A program made the position numbers and the translations under genes. A stretch of 64,000 bases of DNA from Protopterus annectens (taxonomy: Eukaryota; Chordata; Ceratodontiformes; Protopteridae), in the NCBI RefSeq assembly GCF_019279795.1, contig NC_056745.1:512059006-512123005 (forward strand), in the 5' to 3' direction. Position 1 is the stretch's first letter. Each line of letters starts with the position of its first letter. The notes under the pieces are model-generated. The model saw nothing but the letters and a program-made list of their open reading frames with translations, was not told the DNA's origin and searched no databases. Positions 11,075-20,306 of the stretch are shown here, piece by piece.

Positions 11075-11170
11075 CGGCTAATAACTACAGCTAACCAAGC
11101 TCAAGCAAAAGAAACGGAAACTTTCCTCAACGGGGTACTTTTTAAAAGTTTAGGAGAGAAGCGATCTGTG

Positions 11171-11259
11171 TGACGTCATCTGCAGCTGAAAAGTTCTGCG
11201 GTATGTGTGCGCAGGTGTCACATTTAAGGTCCCTGGTTTATAGCCCTACGTGTGACGTC
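11171..11259 (-). promoter_or_regulatory. Candidate promoter in element B left ITR
   Basis: On the minus strand a half CRE (GACGTCA at 11253-11259) lies about 10 bp before CTATAAACC, a TATA box at 11238-11243. This is about 165 bp upstream of the gag ATG. A full palindromic CRE, TGACGTCA, follows at 11171-11178. The same CRE-then-TATA order is in the unrelated ITRs of family 2. Function is inferred. Confidence 0.55.
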
Positions 11260-11366
11260 CCACACACCTACAGCAACCAGGCTTAAGCTTTTGTACAGGA
11301 GCAGACATTCAGGTCGCTTAAGGTGGGGAATCCCACACTAAGAATACTGCAATATAGGAATAGGAC
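11205..11366. repeat. Left ITR of element B
   Basis: Inverted copy of 6083-6262, ending gcaatataggaataggacac. Downstream of it on the minus strand, 11075-11204, lies the gag leader with AGAACTTTTCAGC and AAGTACCCCGTTGAGG. Confidence 0.85.
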
Positions 11367-12230
11367 ACCATGTGTTTAGATACCCTTTTATCCTTCAGAA
11401 AGCTCATAAGGTTGCCTATGAACTTCACAGGATAGTTTCTCTGAAATTTAGGTATGGGTGAAATAAAGATCCTGCATGACTTTACCTTTATCTTGTAGTC
11501 TTAAAGTCAGCTGCAGTCATACCAGAGATTTTGAATGCTGGAGTATCACCTCATAGCTGAACAGAAAAGCAGCAGCTCTAGAAGATGCATCAGCTACATT
11601 ATTAACCACATTTGAAAGAATGACAACTACCTGTAAAGAGGAACACAAGATCTGAAAACTCCCCAACGCTGAGACAAAACAGGCAAAACATACCTGGGTC
11701 TATGGGTTTGATAACTTATGGGCCTGAAGGCCACAGAGTATAAATCTTTTTACCCAGCCTCTCCAAAGCCAGACTATCAGAAGAGAGGTTTGGAAGAGGG
11801 TTAAGACATGTACAGCTTGTCAGCTGAAAGACTACAACAGGGTCTTAAGGGCACTTGAAAAACTACTCAGTCGCCACATAAAAATGGTCAGGCTTAGGAA
11901 ACCGCTACAAAAATATCCAACAAGGCATCCAACACAGGGAGAACAGTTGAAGCTTTAAGAGATTCCATTTCTACCTCTTTTGAATGTCAGAGACTTGGAA
12001 GCAATCTCACTCAATGCTCCATCATGCAAATTGGTATCCCCAAAGGATAACTCCTCAAAGGGAGAATCAGTACTCAAGGAATCCTCTTCCTCAGACCCAT
12101 TGCCTAAAGTTAAAAAATTTTGACTAGGCCAAGGATTCCTCTCCTGATTCCACTTCCTCATACAAAGAAATTGGACTCCCTAGTCTTTTTTGCCTGGATT
12201 AGATGACCAGAGGAGGAGGAGGAAAGAAAA
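11367..12230 (-). pseudogene. Gag central segment, element A
   Basis: The minus strand from 12161 reads EEEDSLSTDSPFEELSFGD, matching the acidic EESIEEDSPPEDVTFGET patch of B's gag, then SLTFKRGRNGIS. The C-terminal gag block (equivalents of ITKYxLDLVSQ and the AAEASA segment) follows, with stops, down to 11367. It is bounded by element B on one side and C on the other, and continues at 16315. Confidence 0.72.
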
Positions 12231-12425
12231 GTTGTGTCAAGTCTTACCATAACCATAGATGTCCTTCTCTTCCATGTTTCAGTATTCTGCATATGGGTTT
12301 ATCCCTTCAGTCTCACGTATGTACGGCCAGTATTCAAAAGGTTTTAGCCCCTCTGTGGTGCATCAGACATCAGGCAAGGCGGAGGATACGTGGGCCTTAA
12401 AAGTGACATTGGCACACACCAGCCC
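12231..12425. repeat. Right ITR of element C
   Basis: Starts gttgtgtcaagtcttacc; inverted relative to 16155-16314 (tactggccgtacgtatgcg in the left copy against cacgtatgtacggccagta here). The flank after the right end on the minus strand is TTTCTTTCC. Confidence 0.82.
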
Positions 12426-12529
12426 ATAGAAAAGTAGCCTCAGAGTCAATCCTGTAAGGGCAATGCTACATCACTGCCATCCAGAAAGGGAAGAAATGTA
12501 GCAGATGAGAGGGGAAGGTGGTGGGAAGG

Positions 12530-12630
12530 AATACTGCAACATGGAAGAGAAGGAAATCTATGGCTAAGGTAAAACTTTACACAACTTTTCTATGTCCTAT
12601 TCCCATGCTGCAGTATTCTGCATATGGGTG
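12530..12630. repeat. ICR of element C
   Basis: ggaatactgcaacatggaag, then gctaaggtaaaactttacacaact (complement of the right end), then tttctatgtcctattcccatgctgcagtattctgc (split here as the complement of the left end). Intact in layout. Confidence 0.83.
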
Positions 12631-12639
12631 AGTGCCAAG

Positions 12640-12880
12640 GCTCACTGTGCTTGGGGTGGTGGTCTAGATGCAGATTCCAGGAATCCATGCAGGACAGCCC
12701 TGGCAAAACCTGCACTGGACCTGGAGATTAGGTCAAGCTTGTAGTGTTTGGTGAAGGTGTGGACTGATTACCAAGTAGCAGCTTCCAGAATTGAAGGGGT
12801 ATCCAAACCCATGAAGAAGGCTTCTGAAGATGCCGTTGCTCTAGTGGAATGAGCTTTAACTGCCCCTTGCAGGGTCTTGC
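12640..12880 (-). pseudogene. Tyrosine recombinase C-terminal remnant, element C
   Basis: Only the last domain is left. It contains the AHSTRA box, the ILEAATW block followed directly by a stop codon (TGG TAA at about 12757-12762), and TFTKHYKLD with the nucleophilic Tyr. At about 12870 the sequence jumps to the MT linker (LVGYSVLALARPC equivalents), so roughly 1.1 kb with the core-binding domain and first Arg is missing. Confidence 0.75.
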
Positions 12881-13136
12881 TAGGGCCAGTACAGAGTAAC
12901 CAACAAGATTTTTGGGTTGTCCTGCTGTATTTTCAGTAGAGTTTTCTGGATGAGAGGGAAGGGGGAATGCATACAGATATTTCCCCTTCCATGAGACTGA
13001 GAAGGCATCTGTTGCCAGTGCCTGCGGTTCTAGTGCAAAAGCCAGGAAGTTGCCTGTTGAGGGAGGCGGCGAACAGGTCTATTTGAGATATACCCCACTT
13101 GTGGACCAGATCCAAGATTACCTCTCTATGCAGCAT
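12881..13136 (-). pseudogene. Dam-methyltransferase-like domain, element C
   Basis: The minus strand reads SQIDLFAASLNRQLPGFCTRTAG, then shifts frame to LMEGEISVCIPPSLSSRK. This corresponds to DLFAS..N and the YAFPPL loop (the frame matching YAFPPSLS is offset). Same location, between RNase H and YR, as in the other elements. Confidence 0.6.
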
Positions 13137-13690
13137 CCATTAGTGGTTGTTTGCACTGATTCTGCTCAACAAATCTGCCTGCTTGTTGTGGAGGGAGGGG
13201 ATGTAGGTTGCTCACAGGGAGATTCACTGAGAGGTAGCCAACTCCCAAACCGAGAGAGCTAGCCTGCAAAGCAGGTAGGACTTGGTCCCCCCTTGCTTGT
13301 TGATGTACCACAGTACGGTTGTATTGTCTGTGTATATCAGAAGAGTGGCCTGTAGAAGGAAAGGTTGAAATGCCTGTAGGGCTAGCTGGATTGCCCTCAT
13401 TTCTCTGGCACTGATGTGTTCTGATTTTAGGTAAACTGGCCACAAGCCCTGCACCTTAGTCTTAGGGCAGCTCCTCAGCCCAGGTCCGAGGCACCTGTGT
13501 GCATGACCTGGGTGGGTTGTGGTGGTTGTAGTGGGAGTCCTGGGTTTCTTTGTACCTGATCCCACCACCAAAGTATCCCCTTTTTTAAGCAGGGTAGAAG
13601 TGGTACGATGTGCTCCAAGGGCCGATTGTGTTGTTTCCAGACTGAGTGAAGGTGCCACACTGCAGCTTCCTCATGTGGAGCCTTGCTGTA
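13137..13690 (-). pseudogene. RNase H domain, element C
   Basis: The open stretch 13658-13224 carries SAREMRAIQLALQAF with the catalytic Glu and LLIYTDNTTVLWYINKQGG with the catalytic Asp intact. This RNase H core is better kept than in B. The first Asp box lies about 13490 (MHTGASDLG) with Asp-to-Gly in TDAS. The domain ends in the ELATSQ segment leading to the MT-like domain. Confidence 0.8.
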
Positions 13691-14290
13691 TTCCCTTTGT
13701 CCTGGTGTAGGCCACCACTGGAGCCATTTGGTTAAGACTCTGGTAGCAGTGGAAAGACCAAAAGGCAAGGCAGAAAATTGCTAATGAGAGCAACCTACCA
13801 CGAATCTTAATTATTTCCAGTGGGAGGGTGAGACAGGGATGTGGAGGGTAACCATCTTTTATGTCTAGAGTAACCATGAATCCCTGTGGAGTAATCAGGG
13901 GAAAAGGGTAGGCAGGGTGAGCATTTTTGAAGGTGGGTACCTTTAGAAAGACTGAGGTAGGAAAGATCCAGGATGGGTCTCCATGGTCTGTTTTTTTTTG
14001 GGAACCAGGAAGAGCCTTGAATAAAAACCTTTTCCTTTTGCACAGGACGGAACTGACTGTATAGTGCCCTGGTATTGCAATGGCTGCAGTACTGGTTGTA
14101 AAAGGGGCACTTGCTGTGAAGGGGGACAAGGAATGCCCTTCCACATGGAAGAAGACAGCCAAGTCATGTAGTAGCCATCTTTGACGATAGACAGGACCCA
14201 TTTGTCTTTGGTGATCCGGGTCCACAGAGGGAGACAATGAGAGAGGTGGGCAGACAGGGGCACAGTAGAGGGAGGAGGTTGAGGCAAAGA
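13671..14290 (-). pseudogene. Reverse transcriptase, element C, catalytic motif deleted
   Basis: RT pieces appear in three frames: DKWVLSIVKDGYYM (14200), IQGSSWFPKKNRPWRPILDLS (14000), FMVTLDIKDGY (13880) and LPFGLST (13768). After VVAYTRTKGIQ at about 13700 the sequence passes straight to HMRKLQC, the RNase H lead-in. About 350 bp with YLDD is therefore missing by comparison with D. The RT cannot work. Confidence 0.8.
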
Positions 14291-14329
14291 TTGTCCTGAA
14301 AGGAAGACCTCTGGCTAGATGCAGAAAGT

Positions 14330-16039
14330 GCTCTAGGCGTGAAAGGTGGTTTCCTGAAGGGTCTGAGGTCTGGCACTAGGGGTAGGCCGGGACTGCTTCC
14401 TAATAAACTGTTTTGGAAGGATAGTTCCGGTAGAACTTGAGAATTGGTTAGACCAGATGTTTGAGGTCCTGCATCTCTTTTTGCCCTTTTGTTGCAGTGA
14501 TTTAAAGAGAACTGCGATTTTAGATCCAAACAGTGCAGCATTATCCAGGGGTGCATCCATGAGCTTGGCCCCCAAAATCATGTCAGGGATTGTAGACGAA
14601 TCCAGGAATATCTGCATAGGGCGGATGCTGATGCTGCTGACCTAGCAGAGGATTCAGCAGCATCATAGCTACACCTAATGGAGTGTCTGGTGACTTGAGA
14701 TGTAAGAGCCAGAGGGAGGACAGAGCTGTTTTGGCAGGGGAGTCTGGAATATCTACCAAATGTTTGGTGGCAGATTGCAGAAGAGAGGGGTTATACTTAG
14801 TCACGTGGTCTGGTAGTTAGTGGCTCTGAAAGCCAATGTACCAGAAGTATAAATCTTTTCCCCTAATCTCTCCAAGGTCTTGCTGCCCTTGTCAGCAAGG
14901 AGAATAGTAGTAATGGGTAATAATTTGGAGGCTTTGTCAGTGGCCACACCAACAGTGCCTGTGTCAGTTGGTGGGCAGTTTATCAGGTGCTTAGCAGTGT
15001 CAGGTATTTTGTACAGTCTATCCGGTCTATGTGGAGCAGGGGGCTGACAAGATTAGTAGATGCAGAAGAAAAGGCATCTAGGAAGGCTGGGAGGAACAGC
15101 AGATGGGCTAGGTGTTTCTATTTGCATGAGGTCGTAATACCTCTTCTGTATCTCAGACAATTCTGAGGAATCCCATTTGTAATGTTCCTTCATCCTGGTA
15201 ATGGTCTTACCGAAGGTTAAATCTCCCAGTGGGGAATCAAGGTCCAGGGACTCTTCCTCAGGCGATCCATATCCCAAAGGAGATGAAAGTTGTGAACTGT
15301 AGGAGGGAGATTCTTCAGAGGAGTCTGAAAATACCTCCTCATCCATAGGAGGTTGGTCTGTATGTGCACAGGCCTAGGGCTTAGGAGAGGAGGAGGAGGG
15401 GGTGGAGATTGAAGGAGTAGACCTCAATGCCATAAAGGCGCTGAAGAGGCTCTGACTGAAGGCCTGCCAGTCAGGCATGCTTTCAGAAAAGGGAGGAATG
15501 TTTTCTCCTCTCCTTTTTAAAGGAGTTGCAGTCTTGTTTCCTAGAAACTGGGGACTGTAGAGGGGCAGAGGTCTCAGACAACTCCCCATGAAGTACTGCC
15601 CCCTCCGTGGCCAACCGCACCGGTATAGCCTCAGCGGACATGCTCTCATCTGTGGATGGTGCAGCATCCTTAGAGGTACCCACGACCTCCGCAGAAGTGC
15701 ATCTGGAACCTGATCCTGAAAACCATGCCTATGTCAGCCACAGGCTGGGATTCGTGGGGTGGATCAGCACTAGTCAAGGTTGTAAGGTTCTGGCATTCTT
15801 ACGTGGTTGTGTGGGGGGGCGGCGTCAGAAGGATCTTCCATGCTAAGTGCAAGAAGTTTCAGGCATTGGTTCAAGACAAATTTAACGCGCGCAACCGGCT
15901 GAGCAAGATTTTCGTCACGAATGCCTGGCAAATAGGGCAGGCCTTATAGTAGTAAACTCTTCATAAACAGAACACTTATTGTGGTGGCCTTATGAGGGAT
16001 CTGGTGTCAACACTGACACTTTCCCTTTCTGGATGACAT
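14330..16039 (-). pseudogene. Gag, element C
   Basis: Start ATG at 16039 (MSSRKGKCQC then a stop). The zinc-knuckle region near 15930-15985 is damaged: CPICQAF-like residues remain but the first Cys pair and His are lost to frameshift. The acidic stretch SEESPSYSS, EEESLDLDSPLGDLTFGKT is at 15346-15190. C-terminal blocks end at 14333: SYDAAESSA (about 14665) and LDNAALFGSKIAVLFKSLQQK (about 14530). Confidence 0.75.
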
Positions 16040-16154
16040 TAACAAGCAATGTTACAATAAAGGAAGGACTGAAAAAAGGTTCTCCAACGGGGTACTTCTC
16101 AAATTATCGCTATGTCAGCGGTAGCAGGAACACCTGGCGTACGAATGGCGGCTG

Positions 16155-16314
16155 AAAAGTTCTGAGGGCTGGTGTGTGCAGTCACTTATGGCCCACATAT
16201 CCTCTGCCTTGCCCGTCTGACGCACCATAGGAGGACTGAATACTGGCCGTACGTATGCGAGACTGAAAGGATAAACCCATATGCAAAATACTGCAACATG
16301 GGAATAGAAGGACA
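16155..16314. repeat. Left ITR of element C
   Basis: Inverted partner of 12231-12425, ending gcaacatgggaatagaaggac. The motif ccaacggggtactt at 16085-16098, just inside on the gag leader, is shared with B, F, H, K and L. Confidence 0.82.
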
Positions 16315-16940
16315 ACAGATAACCCCTGAGGGGGACCTCAAAGCCATCAAGGCATTGATCAAACACTGGGTAAAGTCTTGCCACTCCCTCCACGGATCTT
16401 TACAAACAAAAAGGAATATGTTTGGCTTTCCGCTTCTTTAATGGAACGACAGCTTTAAACCAACCTAGGGGCGCTCAGCCATGCCTAGACTCAACAGTAC
16501 CACAAACCTCTCTAACAAGAATCTGAGGAATCCCCCTGGGCCCTTCTGAAGTAAGCCATAGGTCCCCTTCGACATCCATGGCAGATGTTTGCATAGCCTC
16601 AGGAGGATGCACAAGAAGCTGCTTCCATGCCAGCCTCTGACAGGATCATAGCAGAGGAAACCACTGTTAATGTGGCCTTCATCCACCTTGAAACAGACAT
16701 CCAGCAGAGGCTGAACAGCGGCATTCAGATTGAGAGTTCTTGAACAGCGGCATTCAGATTGAGAGTTCTTGATACTGCAGTACCTTGGAAAGGGCAGATT
16801 CAGCTATGGCAACCTGGGTCAAAAGTCTGACGCACTACTTCAAGGCAAAAGTATAAACAGAGCTGCAAAGAGTTTTGGGAGCACAAACCTGACAAATGGT
16901 ACACTGTGCATGATCGTGAGAAGCACCTAGGCAGAAAGAA
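16315..16940 (-). pseudogene. Gag N-terminal segment, element A
   Basis: The minus strand continues gag of A: the block that reads SFxxSLxAFMALRP in B and D is recognisable at about 16340-16380. Near 16880-16935 the zinc knuckle appears as SFCLGASHDHAQC then TICQVC, lacking only the first Cys. Element D entered exactly here, so the remaining codons are at 22417. A 29-bp tandem duplication lies inside (16712-16769). Confidence 0.74.
16712..16769. repeat. Perfect 29-bp tandem duplication in element A gag
   Basis: The unit starts tgaacagcggcattcag and repeats twice without a mismatch. Twenty-nine is not a multiple of three, so it shifts the gag frame. The lack of mismatches implies a recent slippage event within old sequence. 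Confidence 0.9.
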
Positions 16941-17153
16941 TAGTTGTGTAAAATCTTACCATAACCATAGATTGCCCTTCTCTTCCATGTTGCAGTATTC
17001 TTGGTGTGGGATTTCCTGCCTTCAGGCGACCCGTATGTCGGCTCCTATACAAAAGCTTCAGCTTGGCTGTTGCAGCTGCGTGGGATGTCACATGTAGGGC
17101 CATAAACCAGGGACCTTGTGTGTGATGTCTGCATGCACAATCCTCAGAACTTG
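16941..17153. repeat. Right ITR of element D
   Basis: Starts tagttgtgtaaaatcttacc and is inverted relative to 22238-22416, with homology up to tcctcagaactt. The minus-strand flank after the right end is ATTCTTTCTG. Confidence 0.85.
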
Positions 17154-17292
17154 AAGCTAAGCAGGCAAAGATGGACGAACAGGACAGGCTGCCAAAGGTG
17201 ACAAGTATAATGCCCTGGGTCTCTTCTGTAATGGAGAGAGGCATCAGGAAGCAGTTAAGACTGGTGGAGTCAGACGAGGAATGGTGGGTGGA

Positions 17293-17362
17293 AAGGAATA
17301 CTGCAACATGGAAGAGAAGGACATCTATGCCCTTCTACTCTTATGCTGTATTCTTGGTGTGG
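17293..17362. repeat. ICR of element D with the joint deleted
   Basis: ggaatactgcaacatggaag and gaaggacatctatg lead directly to cccttctactcttatgctgtattcttgg. The stretch complementary to the outermost 25 bp of the right end and the start of the left end, present in B, C, F, J, is gone (about 40 bp). Confidence 0.8.
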
Positions 17363-18420
17363 GATAGTACCACAGCTTAGTTTGATGAAAGGGTGGCGGA
17401 TGCAGATGATTATTCCACAAAGCCTTGTAGGACTGCCCTGGCAAATCCTGCTCGTGCTTTGGAGATTTGGTCCAGTTTGTAATGTATGGTGAAAGTTTGT
17501 ATAGTGGACCATGTAGCTGCTTCCATAATGAAAGCTGTGTCCACGCCTTTTTGGAAGGCCTTGGCAGTGGCCACTGCTCTTGTGGAGTGTGCCTTAACCC
17601 CAAATGGAGGTTTTTCCGTGGTGAGTAGCAGAAAAAGATTGCCTTTCTAATACAGGATGCATTGGTCTGTTTGGTGACTGCCTTGCCCAATGCCCTGGGG
17701 TGGAAAGATGCAAAGAGTTGTTTGGATTTCCTAATGTCCAAGTCTTGTCCAGGTAAAATCTCAAGTTGCCTATGGACATCTAGGGAGTGGAGTATCCTCT
17801 CTCCTTGGTTAGTGGGAGAGAGGAAAAAATGGGTAGGTGAATGGATTGATTTAGAGATGTCACTGATATGAAGGAAGGGTTAGTTCTCAGAGTGACCCTG
17901 TCCCTATGAAAAATGGTGTAAGGTGAGAGCATGCCATTAAGCCTTGTAGCTCGGAAACCCTTCTGGCAGAGGTAAAAGCCACTAACAGTACTGTTTTCAA
18001 AGTACAAAACTGTAGAGGCTGTATTAGCCAGTTCAAAGGGGGGCTGGGTGAGTATTTCCAGGATGAAGTTCAGGTCCCATGGAGTAGGGATAGGCTTCTT
18101 AGGTGGTCTGATGTGTAAGAACCCTTTAAGGAAGAGTTTCACATGCAGACTGGCTAACAAAGGCAGGATCTAGAGGTAAGCAGGCTGATAATGTGGAGAG
18201 GTGCACTTTCACTGATGAATAGGAAAGTCCACCCTTTATAAGTTGACACAAATGAGAGGACTAGAGGGGTGTCAGCCTTGTACAGGTCCCTTTCCTGTCC
18301 CAGACACCACTGAGTAAATCATTCCCATTTAGCAAGGTAAGATTTTCTAGTAGTGGGTTTCCTGGCCTCCCTCAGGGCTGCTAACACATCCTCTGAATAG
18401 TGGTGTCTGAATGGGGTTAG
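17363..18420 (-). pseudogene. Tyrosine recombinase, element D
   Basis: The N-terminal part at 18420-18300 has the VLAALREARKPTTRKSYLAKWE equivalent. SARRVSELQG-like codons with the first Arg are near 17960 in a shifted frame. The box with His and second Arg (AHSTRAVATA) is at about 17580 and IHYKLDQ with the Tyr at about 17480. The 18160-17780 open stretch contains FLHIRPPKKPIPTPWDLNFILEILTQPPFE-type sequence, in short the conserved PWDLNF block of these recombinases. Catalytic residues survive, the frame does not. Confidence 0.8.
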
Positions 18421-18885
18421 TAATTTATCACCCACAGAGTCAGGGATAGCATTTGCATGTGTGGGTGTAGGAGAGTTCCTTTGTCTTGTGTCAGAAGGTC
18501 CACCTTGTGGGGCAACTTGCAGTGATTGCCCTTGGCTAAATTGTACAGAAGGGGGAGCCAGTGCTGCCTTGGCCAGTAGAGAGTCACTACCAAGATTTGT
18601 GGTTTGCCCTTCCTGAATTTCAGAAGGACTTTATGAATCAGAGGGAAGGGGGGTGGGGGAGGCATACAGGAACTTCCCCTCCCAAGTGAAACTGAAGGCA
18701 TCTACTCTCCAGGCTTGGGGGGGGGGGGGTAAGTCTTTGTGCAGAAGGTCTGCAGCTGCCTGTTCTGGGGGGGGGGGGGGGGGGGGGTGGCGTCAAACAG
18801 ATCTATTTGTGGAGTGCCCCACCAGTGGACTAGGTCTAGGAAGACCATCCTGTCCAGCATCCATTCGTGTTGTGGAGAGGATGTT
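18421..18885 (-). pseudogene. Dam-methyltransferase-like domain, element D
   Basis: The minus strand starts IQIDLFDATPPPPPPQNRQL at about 18830. The proline run is the translation of a 21-G expansion (18767-18787) between DLFAS and N. A second run of 13 G (18717-18729) follows. The xPP loop appears as CMPPPPPFPLIHKVLLKF near 18650 and the strand ILVVTLYWPRQHW near 18590. Same architecture as in K, where it is open. Confidence 0.65.
18767..18787. repeat. Run of 21 G in the MT-like domain of D
   Basis: The homologous site has 6 G in B (about 7805-7811) and 12 or so in F (30668-30680). Confidence 0.9.
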
Positions 18886-19340
18886 CTACTCAGGAGGTCT
18901 GCTTGCTTGTCCTGCGAAGGGGTGTAGCTGGCTTGCAGGGATAGGTTGTGCTGGGATGCTAACTCCCAAATTAGTAGGGCTAGCCTGCACAATTAGTATG
19001 CCTTGGTACCTCCCGATTTGATGTATCACATTACAGTGGTATGGTCCATCACTACCAGAAGAGGACCTGGTAGCAGTAGGGGTAGGAAGGTCTGTAGAGC
19101 TAAAAGAACTGCTGTCATCTCCTTTACACTGATTTGTTTGGTTTTCATGGGAGGCTGCCACTGGGCTTGGACTCTAAGATTGCAAGGTGGCTCCCCAACC
19201 AGAGTCTGAGGCATCTGTATGCAATATTTGTGTGGGTTGAAGGGGCTGCATTGAAGCCCCAGGTTTAGTTGTACTTGTTGGATCCACCAAATGATTTCCT
19301 TCTTTAAACAGGGAAGAAGGGGAATAACTTGTTCCAAGTG
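18886..19340 (-). pseudogene. RNase H domain, element D
   Basis: In the 19482-19026 region three acidic motifs are visible: TDASDSGWGATLQS (first Asp), SVKEMTAVLLALQTF (Glu) and VVMDHTTVMW (second Asp). The frame then shifts, but the Arg/Tyr-rich segment LCRLALLIWELASQHNLSLQA follows at 18992. The catalytic set therefore looks complete. Upstream it is joined to RT by the HMQKLQWYLKYLV linker. Confidence 0.82.
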
Positions 19341-20306
19341 ATTCTGGTGTTGTGACCAGATATTTGAGGTACCATTGCAGTTTTTGCATATGCATTCTGG
19401 CCAATGGTAGCATGGGAATGGTTGCTACCATCAATCCCAGAAGTCGAAGGAATTGCCTTGCAGTGACCGCCTGGGAGAACAAGACTTCCTGGAAGTGGGA
19501 AGTTAAGAGATAGAACCTTGTCTTGTGGGAGAAAGGCTTTCATTTGTTCTGTATTGATTCTGCAACCTAGGAATATCTTGTCCTTGTCTGGGTTCAAGGA
19601 GGACTGCTTGTGGTTCGGGGTGAACCCTAGACTTTGTAATAGGGACATAGTGAAGTGTAGATGTCTTAAGAGGGAATCTTCTGACTGTGCTAGGATAAGG
19701 ATGTCATCCAGATATGGGTAAATCTGGATTCCTTGGGTCCTGCAGAAGTCAATGGCTGGAGCTAGGCACTTTGTAAAAACACTTGGGGCAGTGGAAAAGC
19801 CAAAGGGCAAGGCTGTAAATTGGAAATGCGAGGATAGCTCAGAGAAACGCAGGAAACGTCTGTGAGACCCTGATGGGAATGTGCAGGCGAGCATCTTTTA
19901 GGTCCAAGGTGACCATGAAAGCATTTGAGGGTATGAGGGATGAGTGGGAAGTGACAGCATTTTGAAGGATGGTATCTGCAGGTAAAGGTTTAGGAGGGAA
20001 TGATCCAAAATGGGTCTTCAGGGACCATCCTTTCGAGGGACCAGGAACAGACAGGAGTAGAATCCCTTTCCTTCTTGTCCTGTGGGAACAGGCTCTATTG
20101 TGCCTAGTTGTTGCAGGTCTGACAATTTGTGGAAGGAGATGGCATTGGTTTTTTGGGGAAAATGGAATGCCTTTCCAGGGGGGAATTTGTTTCCAGGATA
20201 GAAAGCATCCTTTTTGAATAATGGTTAATACCCATTGGTCTGTGGCGATATTCTGCCAGAAGGGGAAACAGTGGGTAAGGCGAGCAGATGAGCAAGGCAG
20301 TTGCAC
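19304..20306 (-). pseudogene. Reverse transcriptase, element D, YLDD intact
   Basis: Two overlapping open stretches, 20306-19839 and 19894-19304. The first carries DQWVLTIIQKGC and AFMVTLDLKDA (RT motif A, catalytic Asp). The second carries RFLRFSELSSHFQFTALPFGFSTA-type motif B, then IYPYLDDILI with both catalytic Asp, then LLQSLGFTPN. A frameshift near 19870 separates motif A from motif B. This is the best-kept family-1 RT in the window. Confidence 0.87.

Larger units (their letters stand above)
6083..11366 (-). mobile_element. DIRS-like element B, family 1, structurally complete
   Basis: A 5.28-kb element with the full DIRS plan: right ITR 6083-6262, ICR 6358-6466, YR, MT-like, RNase H, RT, gag, and left ITR 11205-11366. 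It sits in element A at the gag/RT boundary; A resumes at both sides. It encodes intact HSTR and HYKLD boxes, but the RT catalytic motif is YLDI and the RNase H motif TDN has become TGN, so it cannot move by itself. It also carries a (GT)n plus G-run at 8452-8498. Confidence 0.9.
12231..16314 (-). mobile_element. DIRS-like element C, family 1 variant, internally deleted
   Basis: A 4.08-kb element with right ITR 12231-12425, ICR 12530-12630 and left ITR 16155-16314, inserted in element A's gag. Its ITR carries a different core (ccgtacgtatgcgagactg) shared with H and J, marking a subfamily. Two internal deletions are visible: one removes the RT catalytic motif, the other most of the recombinase. 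It could not act alone. Confidence 0.87.
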
